A DNA stretch of 33,294 nt from Candidatus Planktophila lacus (GCA_943331345.2 CALQLF020000029.1:1-33294), one strand, 5' to 3'; counted from the stretch's first letter, positions 6,938 through 16,152 are shown. Notes: generated from the sequence alone by a model not told the origin. Program-made: numbers and translations.

Positions 6938-9040
6938 CTAGTGGACCGCCAGGGCCAGTTCGCCAATATCGTCCGTGACAAGCGCCGGAATGGTGAGGGT
7001 GAAACGAGTGCCTACCTTGAGCCGGCTCGCCACCTGAAGCTCGCCACCGAGTTCGCGGATATATTCCCGCGCTTGGTAAGCGCCCACGCCCATTCCCATC
7101 ACTCCCTTGGTGGACTCGAAGGGCTTGAACAAACGGTCGCGGAGGAATTCTTCCGTCATGCCTTCGCCGGTATCGGCGATGATGATAGTGACCATGCCGT
7201 CTATAAAGTCGGCATGGAAGCTCACCTCACCGTCCACCGCCGTGGCGTCCTGGGCGTTACGCAGCAGATGAACCAATGCGCTGCGTAAGCGGTCGGGGTC
7301 GCCACTAACGCTGACCGCGGGCAGCTGTACGGCGACCGGCTTGGGGCTACGGTCGGAAACAGAACGCAGCGCATCACGGCACACCTCATCGAAACGGAAG
7401 CGGCGCCGCTGGGGGGTATCGCTACCACCTTTCAATTGTTCAATCAGTCGGGCCATACGCTGCGTGGAGTTATCCACCGTGAGAATGGCATCTTCGATAA
7501 ATTCGGGATTGTTGCGGAACCGCGGAAAATTCTTGACGACCAACTGCTGTTGCGCCAATACGTTTTTCAGGTCGTGCATCAGAAACGCAACCAGCCGGTT
7601 GAAGGCCTCAAACTGTTGCAACTGGCCGATGTCGTCCAGCGCGCGCTGCAGCGCCAGTGAGCCGGCAGACTGGGTAGCGGCGGTACGCAGCAGGTCCAAG
7701 TCTTCCCAAGTAAGCATGCGGTCATTCGACAGCGGCGGCTCCAGCACTATCAGCCCTTCCATTCGGCCTGATACGCCCAAGGGAATGACGAGCCAAACCT
7801 GCGGGTTTTTGCGCAGCCATTCCGGGATTTGCTCACGCTCCAAGCCGGGCGGGAGCAGTCCGTCCACGTCCATGATCCAGTTGTTCTGGGTGAGCAACTC
7901 TACCCAGTGGTTTTCGGTACGGGCGTTTTCGAAGGTAGGGGCATTGGCGCCGCACAAACGGCCAGCCACGGGCACGAATTCGTCGTTGTCGTTGTGAATC
8001 CAGAGGCCACCATCCGGACTACCGGTAATATTGGCCATGGCCCGCAGTACGCGAACCCCGAGGTCGTTGCGGTCCAGCGCTGGGCCATCGCCGTCAAGAG
8101 TACGCACGAAACGCAGCCATTCCTCGCGGTAGTCGTATTTTTGCGCCACGAAGTACTTCTGCACGAAGACGCGAACGATGGCGCGTGCTTCTGCCGAGAG
8201 AGCGATGACTACGAGCAGCGACACGCTGCCCACCAGTACGGTTACCTCGAGCGCGCCTCCCCACGTTCCGGCGAAGGAATGCACATAGGTGCCGATGATG
8301 GCGACAAAGAAGAGATAGCACCCCACCATCAGCATGATGGTAGTGAAGAACGTTCCCGCTGCGCCGACCCGCTTTTCCACTGCAGACTTGCGGAGGCGGT
8401 CGATGCCATAAGCCAAAGGAATGGTAACGATGGCATTGGCAAAACCACGGCCCTGCCACAGCGGTACTGGCACATCACCGAAGACATACGTGGCGCTGAA
8501 CATGATGATGTCGTAGCTCGCCAGAAGCCCGACGGCGGTCAGTACATGCTTGATAGCCCAGTAGGCAGCCGGAGAACGGTTGCGGCCTGCCTGTTCGGCA
8601 GCCACCACTACCAACACGGCACAAATAAGGCCGCCCATGGCAAACAAGGCGGTGGGCCAATGCTCCATCAAGCCGATATCGATAGCCGCAGAGACGGCAG
8701 CACCGGTCAGCACCAGAATAGTGAAGATAGCCACCATCAATCGTGGCAATGCCTGCAGCCAAGGGTCTTCGCTGTTACGTGGCAGGGATACCCACATCAG
8801 CAGCAGCCAGCCGCCGTAGCGCGCCATTTCCAGAAAATAGTGCCCTGGCGGGGCCAACCAGCCCGAGTGAGAATCCCAAGCCAGTACGCTGGACCAGATG
8901 ACGTTCAGGAACAGTGCTGGCACCAGCGCCGAACCAAGATCCGTGGAGAACTTGGCCCGAACGGTGAACCCTAGCGCCAACAGCAGCAGTACAGCCGCAC
9001 AAATGAACGAGATGACAGAGGCGAGGTCGTGGATATACAC
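6938..9040 (-). CDS. prsK: PEP-CTERM system membrane histidine kinase PrsK
   Basis: A 700-residue sensor kinase. The first half carries about eight to nine membrane helices (residues 5-300), followed by a GAF-like region (about 330-460). The kinase core then shows the H-box MHDLKN with His489, the N-box HLLRNAQDAT, the G1 box DTGEGM, and a second glycine box GMGVGAYQAREYI. HDLKN in place of the usual HELRT is typical of PrsK. Its partner PrsR is encoded just downstream. The GTG start at 9040 lies 4 bp after the stop of the sugar transferase gene, indicating one transcript and probable translational coupling. The membrane half presumably senses an envelope signal of unknown nature. Confidence 0.93.
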   Translation of the reverse strand: MYIHDLASVISFICAAVLLLLALGFTVRAKFSTDLGSALVPALFLNVIWSSVLAWDSHSGWLAPPGHYFLEMARYGGWLLLMWVSLPRNSEDPWLQALPRLMVAIFTILVLTGAAVSAAIDIGLMEHWPTALFAMGGLICAVLVVVAAEQAGRNRSPAAYWAIKHVLTAVGLLASYDIIMFSATYVFGDVPVPLWQGRGFANAIVTIPLAYGIDRLRKSAVEKRVGAAGTFFTTIMLMVGCYLFFVAIIGTYVHSFAGTWGGALEVTVLVGSVSLLVVIALSAEARAIVRVFVQKYFVAQKYDYREEWLRFVRTLDGDGPALDRNDLGVRVLRAMANITGSPDGGLWIHNDNDEFVPVAGRLCGANAPTFENARTENHWVELLTQNNWIMDVDGLLPPGLEREQIPEWLRKNPQVWLVIPLGVSGRMEGLIVLEPPLSNDRMLTWEDLDLLRTAATQSAGSLALQRALDDIGQLQQFEAFNRLVAFLMHDLKNVLAQQQLVVKNFPRFRNNPEFIEDAILTVDNSTQRMARLIEQLKGGSDTPQRRRFRFDEVCRDALRSVSDRSPKPVAVQLPAVSVSGDPDRLRSALVHLLRNAQDATAVDGEVSFHADFIDGMVTIIIADTGEGMTEEFLRDRLFKPFESTKGVMGMGVGAYQAREYIRELGGELQVASRLKVGTRFTLTIPALVTDDIGELALAVH

Positions 9041-9044
9041 AGCT

Positions 9045-10421
9045 CTAGCGTCCGCGGCCCCACAGCACCACTTCCACTGTCTGCATGAGAATCATGAGAT
9101 CGAATAGGAGGCTATGGTTCTTGACGTAATAGAGGTCGTATTCCAGCTTCTGGGCAGAGTCGTGATCAGAAGCACCATACGGGTAGCACAGCTGCGCCCA
9201 GCCGGTAATGCCGGGCTTCATGCAGTGGCGTTCACGGTAGTAGGGAATCATGTCGGACAAGCGATCCACGAACGGAGGACGTTCCGGGCGCGGGCCCACA
9301 AATGCCATGTCGCCGCGCAGCACATTGATGATTTGCGGCAGTTCGTCGATACGGGTGATGCGGCAAAAATTCCCAACCCGTGTGACGCGAGGGTCGCCCT
9401 TCACTGCCCATTGGGCACCGGCCTTCTCGGCGTCGGTGCGCATGGAACGAAGTTTCAGCACATCGAACGGCTTGCCATCCAACCCCACACGGGTTTGTCG
9501 ATAGAAGACCGGCGCCATCAAGCCGTCCTCCAGCTTGATGGCCAGCATGGCCAATAGCAGGATGGGCCAAGCGACCGCAAGCAGTAACAGACTGGCAGCG
9601 ATATCGATCGCGCGCTTCACTGCCAGTTGCACGGGGTGATGCGCGAACCCACCGGAGAAAATCATCCAACTGGGGTTCACCACATCCAGCCGCACACGAC
9701 CGGTTTCACGTTCGAGGAAATCGATGAGTTCAATGACGCCGACACCGGCAAGACGGCAATCCAACAAATCGCCGACGGGGAAGGACGTGCGGCGGTCGTC
9801 CATGCCGACCACCACTTCGTCTATGTCGTGTTCGCGGCAATAAGCCAACAAGTTTGCGGGGGCAGAGACCAGTTCCTCGGTGGACACTGCCACGGTATCG
9901 CCAGTCATGGCGATGTACCCATGTACGCGGTAGCCACGCTGGTCCGAGCGGCGGCGCAGCCGGGCCAAGCTCATAGCACGGTTACCCGCGCCAAGCACCA
10001 ATACCAAACTCTTGAAGCGCTCTTCGTCGACCACACGCTCAAAAATGAAGCGGGTAAAACTTACCAGAATGCCCGAGACGAGCCCCGCACTCACCAGCAC
10101 GCTGCGGGGAACGGCGGTGTCGGGTAGGAGATACGAAATGAGACCGACCGCTGCGGAGCCTGCCAGGATGGCGACACCTACGCGGACCAACACGCCGATA
10201 AAGCGATTGCGCTGGCGGCGATGGTAGAGCCCGGTAGCGCCGATGGCGATACAGTGGACCAGTGCGTACGGCAGCAACGGCCAACCCACCACTTGTTCCT
10301 CATGCCAGCCGCCACCCCAAAGAAGGCGAGCGCCTAGCACCGGAGCAATGGCAAACACCGCCAGCTCGACAAAAGCGAGCAAGGCAAGCGGCAGATTGAA
10401 GTGATGACGGAAGAAGTTCAC
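9045..10421 (-). CDS. EpsB-like polyprenyl-phosphate glycosyl-1-phosphate transferase (exosortase-A type)
   Basis: A WbaP/EpsB-type initiating transferase that would load the first sugar phosphate onto undecaprenyl phosphate. The start taken is the GTG at 10421 (458 residues, beginning VNFFRHHFN). A GTG at 10481 would add 20 residues of unusual composition; neither has a good Shine-Dalgarno sequence. Four N-terminal membrane helices precede a CoA-binding-like middle domain, a further helix, and the catalytic domain, with KRAIDIAAS, KLRSMRTDAE, TRIDELPQIINVLRGDM and VGPRPERPPF, the hallmark of this family. The sequence resembles the version that accompanies exosortase A. It ends 4 bp before prsK. 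Upstream lies a REP cluster that separates it from pgi. Confidence 0.9.
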   Translation of the reverse strand: MNFFRHHFNLPLALLAFVELAVFAIAPVLGARLLWGGGWHEEQVVGWPLLPYALVHCIAIGATGLYHRRQRNRFIGVLVRVGVAILAGSAAVGLISYLLPDTAVPRSVLVSAGLVSGILVSFTRFIFERVVDEERFKSLVLVLGAGNRAMSLARLRRRSDQRGYRVHGYIAMTGDTVAVSTEELVSAPANLLAYCREHDIDEVVVGMDDRRTSFPVGDLLDCRLAGVGVIELIDFLERETGRVRLDVVNPSWMIFSGGFAHHPVQLAVKRAIDIAASLLLLAVAWPILLLAMLAIKLEDGLMAPVFYRQTRVGLDGKPFDVLKLRSMRTDAEKAGAQWAVKGDPRVTRVGNFCRITRIDELPQIINVLRGDMAFVGPRPERPPFVDRLSDMIPYYRERHCMKPGITGWAQLCYPYGASDHDSAQKLEYDLYYVKNHSLLFDLMILMQTVEVVLWGRGR

Positions 10422-10502
10422 GGTAGACCGACCCAGGGGGCTTGGGGGACGGCATGTACCATAACGTAGCCCCCCCGCCACTACCGTGAGGGGGTTCTCA
10501 TC

Positions 10503-10591
10503 TGTGGGAGGCAGCTTGCTTGTGGGAGCAGGCTTGCTTGTGGGAGGGAGCTTGCTCCCGACTTCTTTGTGGGAGGGAGCTTGCTCCCGAC
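10503..10591. repeat. REP cluster between pgi and the sugar transferase gene, with two truncated copies
   Basis: Two half-copies (10503-10520 variant C-like, 10521-10538 degenerate) lack the distal arm. Two full variant A copies follow at 10539-10562 and 10568-10591. The last ends 2 bp from the pgi stop codon, with its GTCG end facing pgi. Confidence 0.9.
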
Positions 10592-10593
10592 TC

Positions 10594-12348
10594 TTACCGG
10601 TGGGCGTTCAGCCACGCCAGCACGGGCAGGTTCGCCGGTGCCTCACCGCCTACCGCCGGCGCCAGACCTTCCGCCATCTTCTTGCCCAGCTCCACGCCCC
10701 ACTGGTCGAAGGGGTTCACATCCCATAGAACCGACTGGACATAAACCTTGTGCTCGTACAGCGCCACCAGCTTGCCGAGCGTGGCCGCATCCAACTGCTG
10801 GAACGCCAGCACAGTGGTCGGCCGCCCGCCAGCATGCACCTTGTGGGGCGCTAGGGCCGCTACATCATCCGCACTGCGGCCACGAGCCTGTAGTTCTGCC
10901 GCCGCTTCTGTCTGAGTGTGGCCGCGCGCGAAGGCTTCCACCTGCGCCATGGCGTTGCCGACGGCGTAGTCCGCACTGCGTTGCAGCCCGGCACTGGAGC
11001 GCGCCGGCACCAATACATCCAGCGCCGAAGGCACATTGCCTTGGTGCAGCAACTGGAAGAATGAATGCTGCGCATTGTTGCCCGGCTCGCCCCACACCAC
11101 CGGGCAAGTGCCCCAGGTGACAGGCTCACCATTGCGGCGAACGCTCTTGCCGTTGCTCTCCATCTCCAACTGCTGCAAGTACGCGGCAAAGCGATGCAGG
11201 CGATCTTCGTAAGGCAGCACGCCCAGCGCGCCTATATCGAGGAAGTTGCGGTTCCAAGCGCCCACCAACCCCAGCAACGCCGGCAGGTTCTGCGCTAGTG
11301 GCGTGGTACGGAAGTGTTCATCCATGGCGTGGCCGCCAGCAAGGAACTGCTCCCAAGCGGGCGTATCCACCGCCAGTTCGACGGCCAGACCAATGGCGGA
11401 CCAGAGGCTATAGCGACCGCCCACCCAGTCCCACATATCGAAGCGCGCATCGGCGCCCACGCCGAAAGCGTCCATGGCCTTGGCATTCGTGGAAACGGCG
11501 GCGAAGTGCTTGGGCACAGCCACATCGCCCAACTCTGCCGCTAGCCAGTCACGCGCCAGGCGCGCATTCGTGAGCGTTTCCAGCGTGGTGAAGGTCTTCG
11601 AGCAGATGATGACCAGCGTGGTGGTGGGGTCCAGCTCGCGCAGCAAGCTGGCCAGCCGCGTGCCATCGATATTCGAAGCGAAATGCGTACGCAGACGGCG
11701 GCCCGTGCGGTCTTCCAGTTGTTCACGCACTTGGCCCAGCGCTTCATAAGCCATGACGGGGCCGAGGTCCGAACCGCCGATGCCGATGTTCAGCACGTCG
11801 GTAAAAGGCTGGCCGGTGTGGCCACGACGGCGCCCGGTGCGCACATCGGCAACGAACGCGCGCAGCTTGGCGCGCTCCGCAGCCACCAGTGCCAATTTGT
11901 CAGCAGGAATGGATGTCGGGAGCAAGCTCCCTCCCACAGAAGAAGGGGCTTGTGGGAGCCCTGTCATTTCTTGTTGGAGCGAGCTTGCTCGCGAATCTTC
12001 AGTCGGGAGCAAGCTCCCTCCCACATTTGCTCGCGACTCTTTCGCCCGCAACGCCACATGCAGTGCCGCGCGGTCTTCGGTGTGGTTCACATGCACGCCG
12101 GCGAAAAGGTCTTGCACCTTTTGCGGCACGCCGCAGGCAGCGGCCCATTCCAGCAGCGCCTGCAGCGCGGCGGCGTCGAGGCGCTGGCGAGTGAAGTCCA
12201 GCAGTAGCCCCTCGCCTTCCACCGCCAGCCTAGCGTAGCGGCCAGCGGCGTCGGCAAAGAGTTCAGCGGGGGCCGCGGCACCAAGGCGGGCGGCATGTAC
12301 GGAAAGGCGCTGGGCCAGTTCCGCGGGGAGCGTAGCGGGCAAGTTCAT
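10594..12348 (-). CDS. pgi: Glucose-6-phosphate isomerase with a REP-encoded insertion
   Basis: Interconverts glucose-6-phosphate and fructose-6-phosphate, supplying precursors for nucleotide sugars, which fits its place inside the exopolysaccharide block. Family signatures are all present: NIGIGGSDLGP, the SIS-type SKTFTTLET, signature 1 DWVGGRYSLWSAIG, the catalytic-site stretch GEPGNNAQHSFFQLLHQG and signature 2 NPFDQWGVELGKKM. The chosen start is the ATG at 12348 (MNLPATLPAEL; 584 residues); an in-frame ATG at 12375 is possible, and the frame stays open further upstream only because it crosses REPs. Residues 103-145 ([16 protein letters not shown] and a second VGGSLLPT) are read from REPs and have no counterpart in usual Pgi. 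They sit between the helix ending HVALRAK and the one starting ADKLALVAAER, probably a surface loop. All catalytic motifs lie after the insertion and are intact. Confidence 0.93.
   Translation of the reverse strand: MNLPATLPAELAQRLSVHAARLGAAAPAELFADAAGRYARLAVEGEGLLLDFTRQRLDAAALQALLEWAAACGVPQKVQDLFAGVHVNHTEDRAALHVALRAKESRANVGGSLLPTEDSRASSLQQEMTGLPQAPSSVGGSLLPTSIPADKLALVAAERAKLRAFVADVRTGRRRGHTGQPFTDVLNIGIGGSDLGPVMAYEALGQVREQLEDRTGRRLRTHFASNIDGTRLASLLRELDPTTTLVIICSKTFTTLETLTNARLARDWLAAELGDVAVPKHFAAVSTNAKAMDAFGVGADARFDMWDWVGGRYSLWSAIGLAVELAVDTPAWEQFLAGGHAMDEHFRTTPLAQNLPALLGLVGAWNRNFLDIGALGVLPYEDRLHRFAAYLQQLEMESNGKSVRRNGEPVTWGTCPVVWGEPGNNAQHSFFQLLHQGNVPSALDVLVPARSSAGLQRSADYAVGNAMAQVEAFARGHTQTEAAAELQARGRSADDVAALAPHKVHAGGRPTTVLAFQQLDAATLGKLVALYEHKVYVQSVLWDVNPFDQWGVELGKKMAEGLAPAVGGEAPANLPVLAWLNAHR
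11915..12041. repeat. REP cluster inside pgi
   Basis: Inverted variant A at 11915-11938, a bare REP head at 11951-11960, forward variant B at 11972-11994, inverted variant A at 12001-12025, and the remains of a variant B distal half at 12027-12041. The whole cluster is stop-free in the pgi frame. Arms are mixed and partly broken, which points to repeated insertion or recombination rather than one event. Confidence 0.92.
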
Positions 12349-12379
12349 GCCCGCTATTGTAGGGGATGTGGCCATGAAG

Positions 12380-12506
12380 AGTCGGGAGCAAGCTCCCTCC
12401 CACAATGAAGGGGGCACCTGTAGGAGCGAGCTTGCTCGCGTCCCAAGAGTCGGGAGCAAGCTCCCTCCTACAAAGGTGGCAGGTCGGGAGCAAGCTCCCG
12501 CCTACA
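12380..12506. repeat. Four-copy REP cluster between vanZ and pgi
   Basis: Inverted variant A at 12380-12404, forward variant B at 12419-12440, inverted variant A at 12448-12472, and an inverted copy with a G-C change in the outer arm at 12483-12506. The cluster fills the vanZ-pgi spacer. A TACAAT that could be a -10 box lies just outside it, 13 bp before the pgi ATG, but no good -35 accompanies it. Confidence 0.9.
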
Positions 12507-12521
12507 ACCAAGCGAGGCGCT

Positions 12522-13706
12522 TCAGTCTTCCTTGGGCAGGCGCTTCACAGTCGCCTGCAGCCAGAAACCAGCCACCACGGCCATGAACACCGGGAGGGTG
12601 TCGGGCGTGCGGCCAGTGAGCGTGGTCTGGGCCAATTCGGTGCACAGCACCAGCGCAGTGACACCGGCAGCGGCCTGCCAAGGCTGCACGCGGCGGCTGT
12701 ACCACACCATAATCAATGCAGCGGTCCAGAAGCCATACTCGGCCACGGCGCGCATATTGGTGATGGGGTTGAAGGTGTCGAGCAGCGCGTGGAAGGGCAG
12801 CAAGCTGAACTGGTTGCTAGCGCCGAAATCGAACGGACGCAACGCATCGACCAGGAACGCCGCGGTGACGAGCACGCGCAGCGCGCGCTGGTGCAGGTCT
12901 TCGTTGTTCTGCCAAACGTAGAAGCCACACCAAGCCAGTGCCAGACCAATCCATTCGCCGAGGTCCGACTGCATGGTCTCGATGGTGACTTGCGCACCGA
13001 CGATGAACAGGCCGAGCGCGGCATATACCGACAGCGGGTGGATGCGCATGAAACCCATGCGGCGGATGGCGGAGAACACTGCGGCGTAGCCGGCGGTGTA
13101 GAACAAAACACGACGCCACGAGGGCGCATCAGCTGCGAGCATGTCGCGCACGTTCACGGCCCAGTCGTGCGCGTGCACCGAAGGCACGAACGGAATAAGC
13201 CGCGCCACCAACCACAGCACCACCACGTAACCGCCGAAGCGGGCGGTGGTACGGGCGTTCCAACGCGGCAGGGCGATGTAGCGCGCCAGCGGCACGCCGG
13301 CAACGGCACCCGTCAGGTTCGCAATGACGTCCATGCCCGAAGATACGCGGCCCACGATGGCCTGCTGCAGCGTTTCAAAACCGATGGAGAGCATTGCGGC
13401 ACCCGCCGCGGCCAGCACTACGGCAAGCAGCACCGAGAACCGCCCTCGAGCAGCCCAACCCACTGCGGCACCCCAAGGCAGGAACAGCACCACGTTGGCG
13501 ATGATGTCGCCAGGGGTGAAGTCCGCAAAGCTGATGCCGCCCATGCTGGTGGCGGCCAACGGCGCCTTCAGCACGAACGGGTACAAGCAGAGATAGGCGA
13601 TAACCAGCACGCTGACGCCCAGCACGATGAGCGCGCTGGAAGTGGTAGGCGGCTGGGAAGATTCAGCGGTGGTTGACGCGTGAACGTCGGCAGCGATAGC
13701 GGACAC
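12522..13706 (-). CDS. VanZ-like family membrane protein
   Basis: A 394-residue polytopic protein with about ten membrane helices. It has two VanZ-like halves; the first, around 30-145, includes DFTPGDIIANVVLFLPWGAAVGW and ETLQQAIVGRVSSGMDVIANLTGA (quoted in part), and the second, around 260-385, repeats the pattern with DTFNPITNMRAVAEYG and ELAQTTLTGRTPD. VanZ-like proteins are common in exopolysaccharide and exosortase loci, but their molecular role is unknown. The GTG start at 13706 has a good Shine-Dalgarno sequence (GAGGGA) 6-7 nt upstream. It follows the epimerase gene by 41 bp, and that spacer is nearly filled by a hairpin. Confidence 0.8.
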   Translation of the reverse strand: MSAIAADVHASTTAESSQPPTTSSALIVLGVSVLVIAYLCLYPFVLKAPLAATSMGGISFADFTPGDIIANVVLFLPWGAAVGWAARGRFSVLLAVVLAAAGAAMLSIGFETLQQAIVGRVSSGMDVIANLTGAVAGVPLARYIALPRWNARTTARFGGYVVVLWLVARLIPFVPSVHAHDWAVNVRDMLAADAPSWRRVLFYTAGYAAVFSAIRRMGFMRIHPLSVYAALGLFIVGAQVTIETMQSDLGEWIGLALAWCGFYVWQNNEDLHQRALRVLVTAAFLVDALRPFDFGASNQFSLLPFHALLDTFNPITNMRAVAEYGFWTAALIMVWYSRRVQPWQAAAGVTALVLCTELAQTTLTGRTPDTLPVFMAVVAGFWLQATVKRLPKED

Positions 13707-13713
13707 AACAGGT

Positions 13714-13747
13714 CCCTCTGAGAGTTTTCCGGACTCTCAGTAGACCC
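13714..13747 (-). other. Hairpin in the epimerase-vanZ spacer, next to the vanZ ribosome-binding site
   Basis: CTGAGAGT and ACTCTCAG (13718-13740) form a perfect 8-bp stem with a 7-nt loop. Outer bases GGTC/GACC can extend it over part of the vanZ Shine-Dalgarno GAGGGA. No T-tract follows, so a leader or processing structure is likelier than a terminator. Confidence 0.5.
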
Positions 13748-14755
13748 CTACTTCGCGTAATATTCTTTGTACCACTTCACAAAATGGGCGATACCCTCTT
13801 CCACCGGGGTGGCCGGGGTGTAGCCCACGTCTTGCTGGAGCGCCTCGATGTCCGCCCACGTGGCGGGCACGTCGCCCACCTGCAACGGCAGGAAGTTCTT
13901 TTCGGCCTTGCGGCCAAGGCAGTCTTCCAACACTTCTATGTAGCGCATGAGCTCCACCGGCTGGTTGTTGCCGATGTTGTAGAGGCGGTAAGGCGCATTG
14001 CTGCTGGCCGGGTCCGGCGCATCGCTGTTCCAGGTGGCATCGGCCACGGGCGGGCGGTCCGAAGCGCGTACCACGCCTTCGACAATATCGGCCACGTAGG
14101 TGAAGTCGCGCTTGTGCTGGCCGTGATTGAACACGTCGATGGGCTTGCCCTCGAGGATGTTCTTGGTGAACAGGAACAGCGCCATGTCCGGGCGGCCCCA
14201 AGGGCCATACACCGTGAAGAACCGCAGCCCCGTGGTGGGCAAGCCGTAGAGGTGCGAATAGGTGTGCGCCATCAGCTCCGTCGCCTTCTTGGTGGCGGCG
14301 TAGAAGCTGAGCGGATGGTCCACGTTCTGGTGCACGCTGAACGGCATGGCGGTGTTGGCGCCATAAACGCTGCTGGTAGAGGCGTACACGAGGTGCTTCA
14401 CGCCGTAGTGGCGGCAGCCTTCCAGAATGTTTGCGGTGCCCACCACGTTGCTGTCCACATAGGCCAGCGGGTTCTGCAGGCTGTAACGCACACCCGCCTG
14501 AGCACCCAAATGAATGACGCGGTCGAAGCGCTCTTTGGCGAACAACGCCGGGATGCCCTCACGGTCCGCCAGGTCCATCTTCACGAACCGGAACCCAGGC
14601 AGTGCCGCGAGGCGCGCCAGACGCGCTTCTTTCAGCAGCGGGTCGTAGTAGTCGTTCAGGTTGTCGAGGCCCACCACTTCGTCGCCACGCGCCAACAGGC
14701 GGTGGCTAGTGTGGGAACCGATGAACCCGGCCGCGCCGGTGACGAGGTATTTCAT
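13748..14755 (-). CDS. NAD-dependent UDP-sugar 4-epimerase, UDP-glucuronate epimerase-like
   Basis: A 335-residue extended short-chain dehydrogenase. The NAD-binding motif GAAGFIG is at 7-13, and the catalytic Tyr152 and Lys156 (YxxxK) occur in FYAATKK. The sequence after the Rossmann motif ([18 protein letters not shown]) is the form seen in CapI-type UDP-glucuronate 4-epimerases. Since the gene upstream encodes a UDP-HexNAc dehydrogenase, a UDP-HexNAc-uronate substrate is also possible; the choice cannot be made from sequence. The ATG at 14755 abuts the TAA of the dehydrogenase gene with no spacer, so the two are translated as a pair. Confidence 0.88.
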   Translation of the reverse strand: MKYLVTGAAGFIGSHTSHRLLARGDEVVGLDNLNDYYDPLLKEARLARLAALPGFRFVKMDLADREGIPALFAKERFDRVIHLGAQAGVRYSLQNPLAYVDSNVVGTANILEGCRHYGVKHLVYASTSSVYGANTAMPFSVHQNVDHPLSFYAATKKATELMAHTYSHLYGLPTTGLRFFTVYGPWGRPDMALFLFTKNILEGKPIDVFNHGQHKRDFTYVADIVEGVVRASDRPPVADATWNSDAPDPASSNAPYRLYNIGNNQPVELMRYIEVLEDCLGRKAEKNFLPLQVGDVPATWADIEALQQDVGYTPATPVEEGIAHFVKWYKEYYAK

Positions 14756-16042
14756 TTACAGGCGTCCGTCCGTTTCACTGGCGGGCAACAAGTGTTTGAT
14801 GTCGTAGAGCACGTGGTTCTTCTTGCCCAACTTGCGCAAAGCCACCGCGCCCAGTTCCTTGAACTCATTATGCGCCACGGCGAGCACGACGGCGTCGTAC
14901 TTGGCGCCCTTGCGCACGGTCTTGGCCGGCTTCAGGCCGTATTCGTGCTGGGCCTCGGCGGCGTTCGCCCAGGGGTCAACCACGTCCACGTTGGCGCCGT
15001 AGCGCTCCAGTTCGCGCACTACGTCCACCACCTTGGTGTTACGCACGTCCGGGCAGTTTTCCTTGAAGGTAAGGCCCAGCACCAGCACGCGCGAGCCGTC
15101 CACATGGATGCGCTTGCGGGTCATCAGCTTGATGACCTCGCCCGCCACATACAGCGGCATGTTGTCGTTCAGTCGGCGCCCCGCCAGGATCATTTCCGGG
15201 TGGTAGCCAATCTCCTGCGCCTTGTGCGTCAGGTAGTAAGGGTCCACGCCGATGCAGTGGCCGCCCACCAGGCCCGGACGGAACTTCACGAAATTCCACT
15301 TGGTCTCAGCTGCCTGCAGCACTTCTTCGGTGTCGACGCCGAGCCGGTTGAAGATGAGCGACAGTTCATTGATGAGCGCAATGTTCACGTCGCGCTGGGT
15401 GTTTTCAATCACCTTCGCCGCTTCAGCCACCTTGATGCTGCTGGCCTTGTGCGTGCCGGCCGTGATGATGGTGGCGTACAGCGCATCCACCACTTCGGCA
15501 ATTTCCGGCGTGGAGCCACTGGTGACTTTCTTGATGCTGGGCAAGCGGTGCTGCTTGTCGCCCGGGTTGATGCGTTCCGGGCTGTAGCCGCAGAAGAAGT
15601 CCTGGTTGAACTTCAGGCCGCTGAGTTTTTCCAGCACCGGCACGCAGACTTCTTCGGTGCAGCCGGGGTAGACGGTGCTTTCGTAGACGACGATGTCGCC
15701 ACGCTTCAGCACCTTGCCTAGCGTCTCGCTGGCTTTCACCAGCGGGGTGAGGTCCGGGCGCTTGTACTGGTCGATGGGCGTGGGCACCGTGACGATGTAG
15801 AACGTGCAGCGCTTCAGCGCGGCCAGGCTCGCGGAATATTCCAGCTGCGCGGCGCCTTTCAACTCCTCCTTCGACACTTCCAGCGTGCTGTCCTTGCCCG
15901 CCTGCAATTCGGCGATACGCCGCTCGTTGATGTCGAAACCGACCGTGGGGAAGTACTTCCCGAATTCCACGGCGAGGGGCAGACCGACGTAGCCGAGGCC
16001 GACGACGCCGATGCGAAAGGTGCGCTTGCGAGAGGTTTTCAT
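14756..16042 (-). CDS. tviB: UDP-N-acetylhexosamine C6 dehydrogenase (TviB/WbpA family)
   Basis: A 428-residue UDP-sugar dehydrogenase that oxidises C6 of a UDP-HexNAc to the uronate. The N-terminal NAD site GLGYVG is at 15-20, and the catalytic nucleophile Cys263 lies in [16 protein letters not shown]. The central motif [10 protein letters not shown] and the C-terminal UDP-binding domain with [16 protein letters not shown] are both present. The TviB subgroup is favoured by overall resemblance and by pairing with an epimerase, as in Vi antigen synthesis (TviB-TviC). It is the first gene of the exopolysaccharide run. Upstream, 16056-16069 is an imperfect palindrome around CCCTATGGG, which could be a regulator site, and a REP lies at 16129-16152. 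Confidence 0.9.
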   Translation of the reverse strand: MKTSRKRTFRIGVVGLGYVGLPLAVEFGKYFPTVGFDINERRIAELQAGKDSTLEVSKEELKGAAQLEYSASLAALKRCTFYIVTVPTPIDQYKRPDLTPLVKASETLGKVLKRGDIVVYESTVYPGCTEEVCVPVLEKLSGLKFNQDFFCGYSPERINPGDKQHRLPSIKKVTSGSTPEIAEVVDALYATIITAGTHKASSIKVAEAAKVIENTQRDVNIALINELSLIFNRLGVDTEEVLQAAETKWNFVKFRPGLVGGHCIGVDPYYLTHKAQEIGYHPEMILAGRRLNDNMPLYVAGEVIKLMTRKRIHVDGSRVLVLGLTFKENCPDVRNTKVVDVVRELERYGANVDVVDPWANAAEAQHEYGLKPAKTVRKGAKYDAVVLAVAHNEFKELGAVALRKLGKKNHVLYDIKHLLPASETDGRL

Positions 16043-16128
16043 AGCGCCGAATTATGCCCTATGGGACATAGCGAAACTGCGAAAAAGGGGTCCGTTTTCT
16101 GCGGGTATGGGGCATCAAAGCAAGCCCC

Positions 16129-16152
16129 TGTGGGAGCGAGCTTGCTCGCGAC
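16129..16152. repeat. Single REP variant B upstream of tviB
   Basis: Forward copy with GTGG head and arms GCGAGC/GCTCGC. It lies in the 262-bp spacer between the divergent tviB and brnT genes. The rest of that spacer holds the brnTA promoter near its right end and no gene. Confidence 0.92.

Noticed and set aside
13784-15721. 645-codon open frame on the plus strand
   Set aside because: It lies antisense to two well-supported enzymes (epimerase and UDP-HexNAc dehydrogenase) and shows no family resemblance; it is a GC-rich shadow frame.
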